A DNA stretch of 64,000 nt, taken from the NCBI GenBank assembly GCA_947846985.1, contig CANTUZ010000005.1:20928389-20992388 (forward strand), in the 5' to 3' direction. The translations under genes and the position numbers were made by a program. The first letter of the stretch is position 1; each line of letters starts with the position of its first letter. Positions 12,001 to 24,097 of the stretch are shown in pieces. This DNA comes from Fratercula arctica (Eukaryota > Chordata > Aves > Charadriiformes > Alcidae). A model generated the notes under the pieces. That model was not told the DNA's origin and made no database searches. It was given only the letters and a program-made list of their open reading frames with translations.

Positions 12001-15000
12001 GAGCTAAAAATATCACAATTAACCATTCCTTTTCAACGCAAGACTCGGTGATGGAGCCACGGGGGTATTATACAACTGCAAACAGGAAAATGTGGTCTGC
12101 AAAAAAAAAAAAAGAAATCGAACTAGGAAAATAGCCGGACAGGACAGTAATCTCTGAATTCAAGCGTGGACCACAATGCCCAAAAATGTGGAGGAGCTTG
12201 TGCTACTTGGAATTGTGGTGGCTTGCTCTGATGTGCTTGCAAGTTTTCTGGTGTGATATATGCAGGGTATCATTTTTGCTGTGCATTGATTATACACAGA
12301 GAGCTCATTCTAGCTATATCCCATACAAGCTGTCTCCTGAACCAGCAGGCTGCTTAGCTCTGTGTCATTCTGCATGTCAGGAGTTAAGCGAGAAACTTTT
12401 ATTCCTGCTAAAAGCCATTGCAAAGAGACAGCTAGGCTCCAGAGCTAAAGATTTCTTCACATGCAGATTTAGCAGCAGGTTTTTTTTTTGTTTTTGTTTT
12501 TTTTTTTTAAATCACTGCCCAGTCTTTACGCTGACATCTAGACTTTAAACATCATCTGTGGGTAACACAGGGGTACATTACTCCCAGCGGCGCACCCAGG
12601 AGAACCAGCAAATCCTCTCCATTCGAGCCCAAGTGTCGGCTTTACCGTGGAATTACATTTATCTCCCCGGCACTAGCCTCCCATTAATGGAATTAACAGG
12701 CAGGCTGCTTCAGACTTAACACTTGAGAGAGGCGGGCTGGGATGGCACCGCTCCAGCCTCAAGCCGCAAAGCCTGCACTGTTTCTCCATCCTCCAACGAG
12801 CTGCTGCCCTAACGAGCCCGACCCTGCGATGAGAGCCAGGGAAACAAAAGAAACAAACCCAAACTGTCCAGGGCAATCAATATCTTTCTAGGAACACCCA
12901 GGCCTCTTGCCAGCTCTCTCCCAGTCCCAATTTAGCTCTCCTGCAGCACGGACGTGGACGGCACACGCAGGAGCAACCCAGCGGGATGCCGAGCCGGGAA
13001 GCACGGCTGGCCACCAAGCAGACACTTAGGAAGGCGAATCTGCACCGGTCCCTCTGCAAATACCCAATGCTGAGGGTGTCAAAGCAAACCCACAGCTAAG
13101 GAGAGCATCCATCCACCTCAAAAATCACGGAGCAAGCATTCGAGGCGGAATAGTTGTGTCATAAATACCCGCTGCTACGTAAAACGGGGAGGCGTATCGT
13201 AGCAAACCAGCCAAGATTGCTAACCAGCATGGGAGATTATCTTGCATGTGCTAGAAGACTGCCTTCCATCACACAGCGGCTACTGCACTGCTCTGCTGAG
13301 CGATGGGCAGCATGGTATGAACCAGTGCTTTAAACCAGCCCTGCACTACCCAATAAAATGGACAACTGCAAGTGCCACAGGCTGCCGAAACTAAAGGGGA
13401 TGCAGCAAGCAACCCTACCGCAAAGCTCCACCAACAGCACTGTTACTTCAGCATCTCTGAGGGCTGTTCTTTGCACACAGCAGCTGTAGGTTTGTTTGCA
13501 TTGTTGTTTTTTTTTCCCAGTCACCTGCAAAGGGACTTCTCTGTCCTTGGCAGGGAGGGAGTGCAAGGAGAAAAGAGAGATTCACCATCACTTGAATGAT
13601 GTCTGCCCCAGGTATGGAGACCCAGGCACACAGCACTGCCACAGCAAATAAAAAGATAGCAAGGGGAAAGCTTATTTGCAGAGTATAGATGTGCCCTTGC
13701 AACAGCTTGAGCTGTGGGAGCTGAACTACTCTCTCCTGTAATTAAAATGCAGAAGAGGAAAGCACAGGAATTACTCCAGCGTGACTGTGAAGGACTAGCA
13801 GGCTTTGAGTTTCAAAGTCGATCTTAACACGCACTCTTCAGTGCGATTTTAATTCTTAAAAAAAAAAAAAAAAAGAGAGAGAGAGAAAAGAGGTTTTGCT
13901 GTGAGAAAAGATCCTGCACAACCCTGTTGTCAAACCACACAAGGAGCAAATGAGGGAGACTGTGGCTGGGACTGATGAAGCAAGGCTGAAGGCAGTCCTC
14001 TCTTCCCCCTCGCCCCTGCATTGGCTCTGCCAGTCGTTCTCAGTGACATAACGATTCGGGGAGGCAGACATGCCCCGTGACAGGAAAAACACTCGTAACA
14101 CCCAGGCGGTGAAATCTCACATCCGAGAGCATCTATGCAAAACGCAGCCTGAAACGTTTCTTCCAGCTCCACAGAGTCGACTAGATGTTCTGCAAAACCG
14201 AGCTGGTGAAACGCTATGGCTTGCACTGAAGGTGAGACTCGCCAGCAAGAGATAACTCTGAAGCATCTCCACATTTTCTGCGTATCAAGAAAACAAATAA
14301 AGAAGCCTATGGGTAAGATTACAGGGTCCTGCAGCTCAGGGTGATGTAAAAGAGACAGAAGGACATCAGAAAAAGAAATGACACACGTGCAAAGCTCTTC
14401 AGCCTGGCACCCAGGGGAACAGCTTAGCTAAGAAAATGACTTTCATTTTTAAATAACGTTAAAGGTAAGGAGCCGTCAGAATTATGAGTCAAGCTCCAAG
14501 ATAAGAAATCATCCTGCTGGATGGGTGCGGCTGCCTGCTTGTTTGGTTGCTGTTAGGGTTTTTTTAAAAGATAAACTTGTCTTTCAGAACATGTTTGTTG
14601 GCCAATCTTCCCTCTGCTGAAAAAGAACACAAGAAGCTCACAACCACGAAAATGATAAATGAAAGGCAGGACAACTTCCGAAGAGCCGAGATCATGCTTC
14701 GCAGGCCCTTTAAAGTAAGATGCAACATATTAGTACGTTAAAAAGGACAAAAGAGGAGTAAATTTAAAATTCCAAGTATCTTTGATAAAATATCGTTCAG
14801 AGAAGCTGAAAAAGCCTGCAGCAAAGCCTGCAAGAGGCAGACCCCATTCACAGACCGGAACCTGTCAAGCCAAAGAAATAAATAGTTTTTTAAATCTATT
14901 TTTCAATTGTAAAGCTGTTGATACATAGGATTATTTCATCAGAAATTCACAGGCTGGAGGAGGCTATCTCAGCAAATGCATCCAGGAAAAAAAGTAACTT

Positions 15001-16329
15001 GTACATCAGAGGAAGAACCAAGGCAAATCCCTTAAGGAAAGGTGCAAAATTGAGCAGAGTGGATTTGAATCCAACAGAACAACAGCTTGAACACAGCCGA
15101 GGTAGAAGTACAAAAGCACCACAGGAAGGCAAACAGTGTGAAGGACCTCGGAGCTCGCTGAAGCAAAAGCGGCAGCAAGTCCCATCGCGCTCTCCAACTT
15201 CCCCGCTGCTCAGTAAATTGCAATAACCTGAGGGCCGGCATCACCGCCTGCAGCCCTGACAGCTCAGCCCAGGACTTCGCTGCTCTCCCAACAGCAAGGT
15301 GTTAAGTAGCCACCACCAAGGTTATACAACAGAAGCGATTCTGCAATCGTTTGGTTTTAGAAAGCATTTTGCATTGGCCTTTACCCCTGTTCGGTTTTGC
15401 CTTTTCTTATTCAAGAACATCAGACAGGAAGAAAAGTGACCGAGCACAAGGCAAGCCCTTTACTAGAGTGACAGGTTTTTAACTAAACCCTGTGTATCAC
15501 CGCTGCTGAACACAGCTTTAAACTAAAGCGTCAAGCCCACGAATAGCCCCCTCTTTCCCAGCATGGCGATAGCACAGGAAGGTCCCGACGCTCTCACCCA
15601 CTCTGCCACGCGTGCCCTGATCGAGCGCATCCCCTTTTCCCACCAAGAACGGGGCACCAAACCCCGGCTGGTCCATGGAGCTCCCCAAAATACTCCAGCA
15701 CATGCCCTCATCGGCCATTTCGACATGTGCCCGCAGATCCCTGCTCCTGACCCAGCATCTCTGTCCTCATCCCACGGTGAACTGTTGCCCATAACTCAAC
15801 TTTGGCCAGGGCATAAGAGCAGATGGAGCCATTTATTGAGGGAAAAGACCTCACGATTCATCATGGTGCCAGATTTCACTTTTTTGGGGTGCTGCTTTTA
15901 CAGGAGGTGTCGCAACACAAGGACAGGGGGGAACCAACTGCAAGCAGCGGGTTTGTTAACCCAGGCACCTGAGCTGCCGCATCTCCAACTGCCCCTGCCA
16001 CCCTGCAGGGACCAAACCCAGACGTCCCACCAGCGTCGACAGCTACCTCTCAGGCAGCAGGAATGTCGGGGGCACCCAGGCCACGCTGGTGCCACCCTGC
16101 ACGTCCCCGGAGAGCAGCGGGGCCGGGGAGGGCAGGTGGAGGCTCACCACCCCGTCCCCCTGCGGAGCACGCCTTACGAAGGCCCCCCCGAACCGCAACC
16201 AAGAAGATCATGGGCAGCTCCTGCGCTGCTCCATTCAGTGCGAGGGGAAAAAAAACCCCAGAGTATTTTGTTGGGTTTTTTTCCGTTTTGTTCTGTTTTG
16301 ACCTCAATGCAGCCCCACCTGGACGCAAA
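9027..16329. other. Long non-coding stretch, probably intron 1 of the putative minus-strand gene
   Basis: No coding exon, RNA gene or recognisable transposon was found on either strand. It contains short homopolymer runs (T near 8,022, 12,481 and 12,500; A near 11,053, 12,102 and 13,858, the last followed by a GA run). The open frames are short and composition-driven. The interpretation as intron rests only on the splice donor and CpG island at 16,999-17,160. Confidence 0.4.
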
Positions 16330-16870
16330 GGACCCCCCCCAGCCCCCGGCAGAGTCTCTGCCAGGTGCACAGCCCCACGCTGCGACCCTCCACACGGCCC
16401 CCCCCGGCACACAACTCTGTGCAGCGCCCCCCCACCCCGTCGCCCAGCCCTGTGCAGCCCCCACCACCACCCCATCACCCAGCCCTGTGCGGTCCTTCAC
16501 CACCCCCCCCCCCCCAAAACGCTTTCGGGTGCACACCAAGCCCTTCGCAGCCTTCCCGAGGCCCCACTCGCGCACCCCCCCGGAGACCCCTCGTTTTCCC
16601 ACTCGGGGGTGCCCCAGGCTCCCTGCAAACCCCTGGATGCTCCGGAGCACACAGACCTTTGCAGCCCCCCCACCCCCCTCCGCGCCCCTGGGCACACAGC
16701 CTTTTGCAACCCCCCCCCCCCCCCCGGTGCCTCCGGGGCACACAGCTCTCCGCGCACCGGACCCCCCCCCAGGTGCCCCCACGCCTACAGCCCTCCGCAC
16801 TCCCCGCGATGCCCCCACACCCGTGCCCTCTGCAACACGCCCCCCCCCCGCCCCTTCCCTCCCCGCCCGG
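16330..16870. repeat. C-rich degenerate minisatellite
   Basis: On the plus strand, blocks of 8 to 18 consecutive C alternate with a diverged motif resembling GGCACACAGCCCTTTGCAG. At least eight loose copies occur, spaced roughly 40 to 60 bp. The minus strand is therefore a dense array of G runs. It lies just inside the putative minus-strand transcript, so the G-rich strand would be the non-template strand. The lack of TA-containing stop codons leaves several frames open for hundreds of codons; these are not genes. Confidence 0.75.
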
Positions 16871-16879
16871 TGCTTCCCC

Positions 16880-17219
16880 AGCGTACGCTCCCCTCGGGCT
16901 CCGCACGCCGCCGCGTCCCGAGGCGGGCCCCGCCGCGCGCCCCCAACCTTCTCCCGGCCCCGCGGCCCCCCCGGCCCCGCGCCCGCTCCGCTCCTCACCC
17001 CGGGGCGCCGCGCAGGCAGCCGCGAGCTGCCGGCCCCGCCGCGCATCCTCCGGCGCGCGCCCAGCGCCCAGCCCGGCCCGGCCCGCCGCGCGCCGCCGCC
17101 GAGCCCCAGGCGGCGCGCCCCCGCGCAGGCTCAGTGGGAGCCCCCGAACGGGACGCGTAACAGCACGGCGTCTCGCGAGAAGAGAATACAAGGGCGCTGG
17201 CAGGCAGTTGAAAGTAAGA
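16880..17219 (-). promoter_or_regulatory. CpG island, probable Pol II promoter firing leftwards
   Basis: CpG density is very high, with many GCGCGC and CCGCGC motifs, and GC content is above 75 percent by eye. The minus strand offers a strong splice donor immediately inside it (GGG/GTGAGG at 16,999), and no comparable rightward donor is obvious, so leftward transcription is favoured. The island also abuts the tRNA gene on its right edge. No TATA box is seen. Confidence 0.55.
16999..17160 (-). other. Candidate first exon of an unidentified minus-strand gene
   Basis: The minus-strand GC-rich block ends at the donor GGG/GTGAGGAG (junction after 16,999). It contains an ATG at 17,046 with a purine at -3 (GGAGGATGC), giving only a short arginine- and proline-rich reading before the donor. 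The exon may equally be non-coding. The 5' end is not determinable from sequence, and the product is unknown. Confidence 0.4.
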
Positions 17220-17292
17220 GGGGAATTAGCTCAAATGGTAGAGCGCTCGCTTAGCATGCGAGAGGTAGCGGGATCGATGCCCGCATTCTCCA
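17220..17292 (+). tRNA. tRNA-Ala (anticodon AGC)
   Basis: This is a complete 73-nt cloverleaf without an intron. The acceptor stem GGGGAAT pairs with ATTCTCC (one G-T wobble) and the D stem GCTC pairs with GAGC. The anticodon stem CTCGC/GCGAG carries the loop TTAGCAT, so the anticodon is AGC. The T stem GCGGG pairs with CCCGC around ATCGATG, the A54 variant typical of vertebrate alanine tRNAs. The discriminator is A, and CCA is not encoded, as usual in eukaryotes. Internal box A (TAGCTCAAATGG) and box B (GGATCGATGCC) are present. A T4 terminator follows within 10 bp. All stems pair, so the gene looks functional. Confidence 0.97.
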
Positions 17293-17297
17293 GGTGC

Positions 17298-17301
17298 TTT
17301 T
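17298..17301 (+). terminator. Pol III terminator of tRNA-Ala
   Basis: A run of four T lies five bases past the discriminator base, the usual minimal RNA polymerase III stop signal. Confidence 0.85.
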
Positions 17302-18894
17302 GCCCCTCCTGGGTTGACCACGCCGCAGGGTTCCAGCCCTTACGACCCACCTACCTATGCTATGCGTTTTGCTTTTTTTTTTTTCTAAAAAATTCCTTAT
17401 TTGCGTCCTTAACATTCCTTAAAGATATATTTTGCTTAACCCGTCGTTACGGCAAGCAGAGTGCATTCTGCTGTATGTGTGGCACTGCAAGAGGGGCTTT
17501 TGCGTTCTCATTTAATATCAGAGAAGGCCCACAACAGGGAGCAGCACCCACAGCAGCTCTGGCCCCAGCCCTCACCAGCTCATTCCATCCAGGGGCCGGA
17601 GACCCCCAGAGACCTCTCCCAGGAGCCTCCGATGTAGCCGAAACACTCGCTTGCCTTTAGTAAATTCGAGAAGGAGTCAACATGCCTCAAGGAGGCATTG
17701 ATGTGCGTGCCGTTTGGCCAACAAACTGGCAAGCTTTTGCCCGGCGAATTTATCCAGCTGCAAAGTTCAGGCAAATATCCAAATTCTTCACATTCTGCCA
17801 TTATTTCATTGCAGCAAGCCATGAGGAATAATCAAATGCTTTAAAGGAAAAGAGAACAGATTTTAAAAACTGAAGGTTAACTTTTAGTAAGTGACTGTAT
17901 CACGAAAAAAAAAAAACAGCTCCATAGGAACACACTCAGTTAGCATTTCCATCCCAGTCATAGGCTGAACTGGAAACCAAAGCAGGAAAACAATTCTGCA
18001 CACCTTCTCCAGTTACACGCGTGAGGAAATGACCTTTCTGACAAATTTCAATGGCAAAGAGTGGAATTTAGCTTTCAGGCTACTCACAGCCCCCAGCCTA
18101 CACCTGAGCAAACTGCAAAACCTGTGGTCCCCAGCCCTTCGCGGCGGGCCCGGGGTAGGCTCCCCCCTCTGCTGAGACCTGGGGTGGCTGATGAGGGGAG
18201 AGACCTGGCTCGGATCCCCCCCTCCTAAATCCCAGGGGACTTCCGAGCACGTTCATCAGCTCCCAGGTGGGACCTGGGGCACAGCGGATGCATCAGTGTG
18301 CGCCTTCCAGTCTGACTGAATTCTTCTGCAACATGCTTACATCAAACCGCATCTTCAGAAAGAGCAAGAAGCCTTAATATTACTGGATCTCCTTTTAAAA
18401 AGAATAAACCTGGGGAAACTCTTTTTGTCTGAATAAGTCTCATGTGCGGAGATTTTTGCAGGGCAGCACTACTTAGCTACGGTCTTTTTGCGCATCTGTA
18501 GCCATGCCATTCCCCAGGCTTGAGTCCTGTCTATTTCACTCTTTAATTCCTGCAGGTCTTTGAAAGTCTTTCTAATCTCACTGCCCCCCCTTATAGGCAG
18601 CGTGGCTGTTTAAATAAGACAATTCCCAATTAATTCACCATAGCCCAAAGAAGAGCTGAATTGAAGAGAGGATGCAGTGGCTTTTCAAAAAGTGATTATT
18701 TGGCACAAATAGCCATGAATTCTCATGGATAGTCTCATGGAGACTAGAGAGAGACGTCTCCACCAGCAGTGGACATCTACCTGTCCTTTCCAGAAAATGG
18801 CGATGGTAACATGCGAACTGAAGTCGGAAAAACAGACGAGTGTACGGTTGTTGTGGGACTCTTTTTTAGCTTGAAGATTTCATTGACAAGACAC
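17302..18894. other. Non-coding intergenic stretch
   Basis: No gene or repeat family was recognised. A-rich and T-rich short runs occur (near 17,372 and 17,908). The GC content falls sharply compared with the CpG island to the left. Confidence 0.45.
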
Positions 18895-19374
18895 TGAGGT
18901 GCTGGAGCGTGGCCAAAGAAGAGCAACGAAGCTGGTGAGGGGTGTAGAGCACAAGTCTCATGAGGACTGGCTGAGGGAGCTGGGGCTGTTTAGCCTGGAG
19001 AAAAGGAGGCTGAGGGGAGACCTTATCGCTCTCTATAACTACCTGAAAGGAGATTGTAGCGAGGTGGGAGTCGGTCTCTTCTCCCAAGTAACAAGCGATA
19101 GGACAAGATAGGACAAGACACTTCAAGTTGCACCAGGGGAGGTTTAGATCAAATATTAGGGAAAATTTCTTCACCTGAGAGGGTTATCAAGCATTGGCAC
19201 AGGCTGCCCAGGTAAGTGGTTGAGTCCCCATCTCTGGAGATATTAAAAAGACAGGTAGATGTGGTGCTTAGGGACATGATTTAGTGGTGGGCTTGGCAGT
19301 GTTAGGTTTACAGTTGGACTCAACGATCTTTATGGTCTTTTGCAACCTAAAAAGTTCTATGATTCTCTGATTCT
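18895..19374 (+). mobile_element. CR1 LINE 3' fragment, about 480 bp
   Basis: It begins with the end of the CR1 reverse-transcriptase frame (GCTGGAGCGTGGCCAAAGAA). It then passes through GGCTGAGGGGAGACCTTATC and TCTCTTCTCCCAAGTAAC, ends with CAACGATCTTTATGGTC, and closes with TTCTATGATTCTCTGATTCT. The open frame inside it (18,899-19,111) is the degraded tail of the element's second ORF, not a host gene. A few small deletions are visible, so the copy is dead. Confidence 0.93.
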
Positions 19375-22300
19375 TGCCTTTTAAAGCTGACTTACACTCA
19401 CACTTCTGAGACAAACTCATGAAATTACCAGCTGTCGCTACAATGGTCTTCAAAGCTTTGAGAAACGATTCAAGTCTTCCTATGCAGCGGGATTTAAGAG
19501 GAAAGCGAGATCCGTCGCAGTCTCCTATTTCATCAGCTGCTACACAGCCGGCATGAAGAGACTGTATTGTGAAATATATTTGTGTCTATGGTCCGGTCCT
19601 CTCATTTTCCCCTCTAGCTTTGGCCTCACCTCAACTCTCGACCCCTGCAATAGCTTGATGACCACCGGCAACCTCCGAACAATGGAAAGCTAAAGGAGAG
19701 CCGTAAGTCTGGTCAAACTGGTGCTGCATCGCCCTCTGCAGACTGGCAGGCAACAACTGCCACAGGCTGAGGCAAAAGGTGCAGAAAAAAAGCAGGGTCG
19801 GGCAAAAAATTCCCCTGACCATACTTTTTCTGCAGGCCAATGCAGTGCAGTGGTTGATGAACACATCTGGAAAGCCCCATTTTTCTGGCGCCCCATTTTC
19901 ACTGGACCCATGGTGAAAGACTGTATATGCAGGGATAAAAATATTACGCATATACTCACAGCACTCTTTCATTATCATGATTCCCACCCCCCACAAAAAT
20001 AAAACCAGCGTGAAATGAGGAGACCAGCTTTTCTTTTACGAGAACAAGATGACCACATCAGAACAGCTAAAAATTCCTCCCTAATGGCTTTCTTGTGGGA
20101 ATCTATAATGAGCTGCCACAGCATGGAGCATCCATATGTGTGCGTGCACACATGCAGGTTGGGGGGAGCGTTTGCCTGTGTTTGCTGAGGAGCCCAAAGC
20201 TTGCTCAGCCACCTCGCATCTCCCAGCCACATGCTACCAGCATCTGTTTGTTGACCTCCCTTTTGTTTAGGTGCTGAGGTATCAGAGAAGCCACAGTGTC
20301 AGATTCTCCACAGATGCTTTTGCTCCCCAGTGCTTTGTCAGCCCACTGGCTCTTCAGGAATGGCACAAGTTTTGCATTTCCTCCCCCTACAAAGCCTTCC
20401 TTCAAGTCGCACATGAGCTTGAGGAACAAATGTCTTCCAGCAATGGATCGAATAGGAGTTAAAACAAGGCTCCTGGTGCAACAAATGGAGCTGGGCACAT
20501 GCTTACGCCTAGCTGTCTGGATTGGCATGGCTGAATTTATGTAATGAATTTGCTGGTAAGCACTGCATGGTCAAGCTAGCCAAAGGTCTGTCACTGCCCT
20601 GGAAATTTTATTGTCTTTAATTGCAACTAAGTATATGCACAGAGGCATCATGACAGCAGAGAGGACAGAACGGGAAACTGCTAGAGGGGTAAAAGGAAAA
20701 GCTTTCAGCTTATGCTAATAAGCTTAATTTAAGTATCCTTTTGTAAGTTTTCCCTAGCATTATGTGTGTAAATTTAGTTTTAAAATGACGTCATCTTCAA
20801 TGCAGAAACACATCTCAGCTTCTCCAGATCTTGGGACACTAGACCTCCCCTTGCAGGGTCCATGGCAGCCATGCCCACAAGCACAGAGGCAAGGTGGGGA
20901 CCACTGTGCTCTTCCTCCCTGGTACAAAGGCCAAAGGAGGGGGAGAGCCTAAAAAAGGGGGAGATGAATTTGAGTGACCTCAAAAAGGACATGGGGAAAT
21001 GGTGATAAAGAAGAAGGGAACCCAAGGCAGATGTTGCTGTCAGACTCCCCAGGGAGTCAGACCTGAGCCTCTGCAAACGCCTAAGTGGACGTACCTTCCA
21101 TGCCAGGAGCCTTCCACTGTTTCCATGGAAAGACGTACACACACGATGCATTTCTCACCAGCGTTGTCTCACCAGTGTTCTCTCACTGTTGGCTTTCTCA
21201 GCCCCATTTTGCGTAGTTTTCCCTGGACACGTGTGCATCTCAGTGAGTAGGGCAGCCTGGTCCTGCTTTCTGGGGAAAGGGAAATAGATTTTTCCCGAGA
21301 TGCCTTTTGTTGTCCCCACAAAATGAGGGCAGCCAAAGGGACAAGAGGCAGATAGACACTGATAACATCTTGGCATGGCTACCTGGCATGTAAATCTAGT
21401 TTTTTACCAGTGCAGACCAGTGTGTAGTGGGTACTTTGTCCAGGGCAGGAGGTCTGCAGAAGATCCACGTGACATAAACCGCTCTGAAACCTCTAACAAA
21501 CACTAGACTTTGTCCTTTGGAGACTCCTGATGTTGGCGGCAGAGCAGGAACGGAGAGCAGCGAGAGGCCAGCAGTGGCTGGATAGGAAATGACACCTTTG
21601 CTGTCGGGCTGAATGACAGGCGTCTGATTTCAAATTACCTGGTGGACTGGGGGGTGATGCAACCCTCTTGCCAGCATTCACTTACTTCCTAACGCTAGTG
21701 GTCCTCCTGAGAGCATCACGCTAAGCACGAAGGGCAGAGACATCCTTCACCGGTGGCATCACCCCACCCATCTGCCTGCCAGGGAGCCTCCTGGCAAGCA
21801 CCGAAGCCAGAAGCCGGTGCCATCCCCAGGCTCGTGCTGGGGTTCAGCAGGTTCCAGGTCAAACCCAGGGGCACAAGGACTGTTCTAGCAACCCCTTTGT
21901 GTGTGGAAAACCTTGTCTTTCCTGGGAGGGAATGGGGAAGAGGTGCACCCTCTGGCATTTAACTCTCTTCTGGGCACTAAGGAAGGTGGGTTTTAGCTCT
22001 TTGAGCTCTTCTGGTGGCCGGTTCCCATCTCCAGAAGGAGGATAATCAAGGCAATGAGGGGGAAAACCCCTACTGCTCCCCCTGGGGTGCAGCAAAGGCT
22101 GTGCCTCCCAGCCCTGCGCCGCCATCTCCTCTGCTGGCGTCGGCAGCCGCGGGAGGGAAAGCGGAGCTGGCCTTCTGCCTCCGGTTCATTTGCAGGCTGT
22201 TGAAACATTAATTAATCTTCACACTGTTGAGGATTGGCAGGGGGGAGAAAGTGGGTTACTTCAACCTGCAAATTAGCATGCGATGCAGCTTGAGCAATGG

Positions 22301-24097
22301 CAGGGAAATCTTCAGGGAGGGGAAGAGCCCGTGGGGGTTTGGGAGGAGGATGAGGTGTAGGACCGGGGGCCCTGCTTGCTGCCGAGAGGCAGTTTTTAGG
22401 GAGGCACGACCAGGGCTGTTGCCGGGGGACCCTTCCAGGGTGTGTGAGCATCCAGTTTGAGCAGGAGCAGGGGGCTGGCCGTGCCTGAGCCCCTGCCAGG
22501 GGGAGTTAACCCCCAGGTGAGGTGGCAGGGAAGCAGTAATGTGCTCAGCATCACTCCCTGTCCAGGCGGGACAGGGCTTGCCTGAGGAACGGAGAAACTA
22601 TTTGCAAACTCCAGCACCTCTATCCACACTTTAGCACTGTGGTGGCCTCATTTTCAAATGGATCCTTTAATGGCAACTACTCCCTTGCTCTGGGCTAAAC
22701 CCCGGCGAGTGGCTACATGATCAGGGGTAAGGAGTTAAAGCCGCCTCTATCATCATGAGGTTTTGTGGGATGTTTTTATCGTCACTGAGCCAGGTACGAT
22801 CGCATATGGAGTGCGGCTCCGTGAGCCCCTGAAGAGCCGCCCTGGGAGGAAAAAAAGCCATCACAACCCAAAACTGCTTTTTCTCCCTCTAGCAGGCACC
22901 ATGTGTACAACAGCAGAGGTTGCGTGGTAACGGCAGCAGGAAGGCGTCAGCCCTGCCCTCCTCGCTCCCCACAGAGCGCCGAGAAGAGCGAGGAGGTACG
23001 TATCCGCAGCAAAACCGGGCTCTTAAACTCTCTCAAACTTTCCCTTCTGCTTACCGGGGAGGAGCACGGAACGATTTTGAAGCCGTGCATGGCAGAAGCT
23101 GCTTTGTAGGCAACGGCCGGTTGTGCTGAATTGAACCGTTGTGTGAGCCAGGGGGATGGGGACGGGGTGTGTGTAGGAAGAAGAAACTGTGGGAGACGCT
23201 AAGATTTTGGGGGAGGTGGGAGCGGGGGGGAGGGAAGTGACTCAGTAGGTTGCCTAGAAAACTCTTGGCACTTCCAAACCTCCCTTTGCTCTGTCTTGAG
23301 AAAGTCTGAATGAGCTTTTACTGGGGCTAAAAGTACTGGGAAACAATAGGGAGACAGGGAGTAGCCGGCAGCCGGAGGAGGAAGCGCGGCGAGTGATGAC
23401 GAATGCCTTCCAGCCCCAGCCAGGCGCTGGCACCCTCGCCCCCGCGGATGATGGGATCCCGCGGATTCCGTGACGGATGTACTGGCAAGCCGCTGGTCAC
23501 TGGGATTGGGTGGGCGCAGCAGCACCGGGAAAGCCCGAGGAGGGCGACAGTCATCGCGGCAGCAAAACTCCGATGCGCCCATCCTCCATTGCTCTCATGG
23601 CTTCGTTTCAAACAGCTTAGAGGAGAGGCCTTTGTGCCGGCGAGGTGCAGCTCATCAACGTGTTGCGCTAATGAGGGAGAGAGAATAGGAGAGAAGGTGC
23701 GTCACGGATAGAACTGGTGAAAGGGATGGAGAGGGGGGACATCCCAGGCCCTCCCAGCTTGCTCCTGTACGCAGCCGTCAGGGAGACCACTAAGGAATGG
23801 CTATTTTTGTTGGCATTCCCAGTTCTGACCTCCCCAGGCAAGGACAAGGGGGGGTCCTCTCTCCCCTGGTCGAGACCCCCCACCCCCCCCCCCATGTTGC
23901 CCCTCCCCTGAGTGACCTGCATGCATCCGCATCCTGCTCTGGGTCCCAGCATGGGGCAGGGCTTGCCCTCCCAGCCCCGGTGGGACGGACACCTTCCCAT
24001 TTAATGTTTGATCCTCCCATCCCTTGCACATCCCCTTGCTACAGGGAATTCCCCCTCTCCCGTCTTGTTTTCTGTGTATCTGAGTGGCCCTGCTCTG
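19375..24097. other. Non-coding stretch upstream of RNH1
   Basis: No supported coding exon. GC and CpG content rise from about 21.7 kb rightwards. At 22,975-22,995 a 21-nt block is framed by CCCCACAG and GTACGTAT, which could be a micro-exon or the 3' end of a distal alternative first exon. Nothing else stands out. Confidence 0.4.

Noticed and set aside
15563..17254. 563-codon plus-strand open frame and two long overlapping frames (365 and 431 codons)
   Set aside because: All arise over the C-run minisatellite and CpG island where TA-containing stop codons are rare. They are proline-rich noise, open on both strands, and run into the tRNA gene.
18899..19111. 70-codon frame similar to a reverse-transcriptase tail
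   Set aside because: It is the degraded end of a CR1 element, already annotated as a mobile element.
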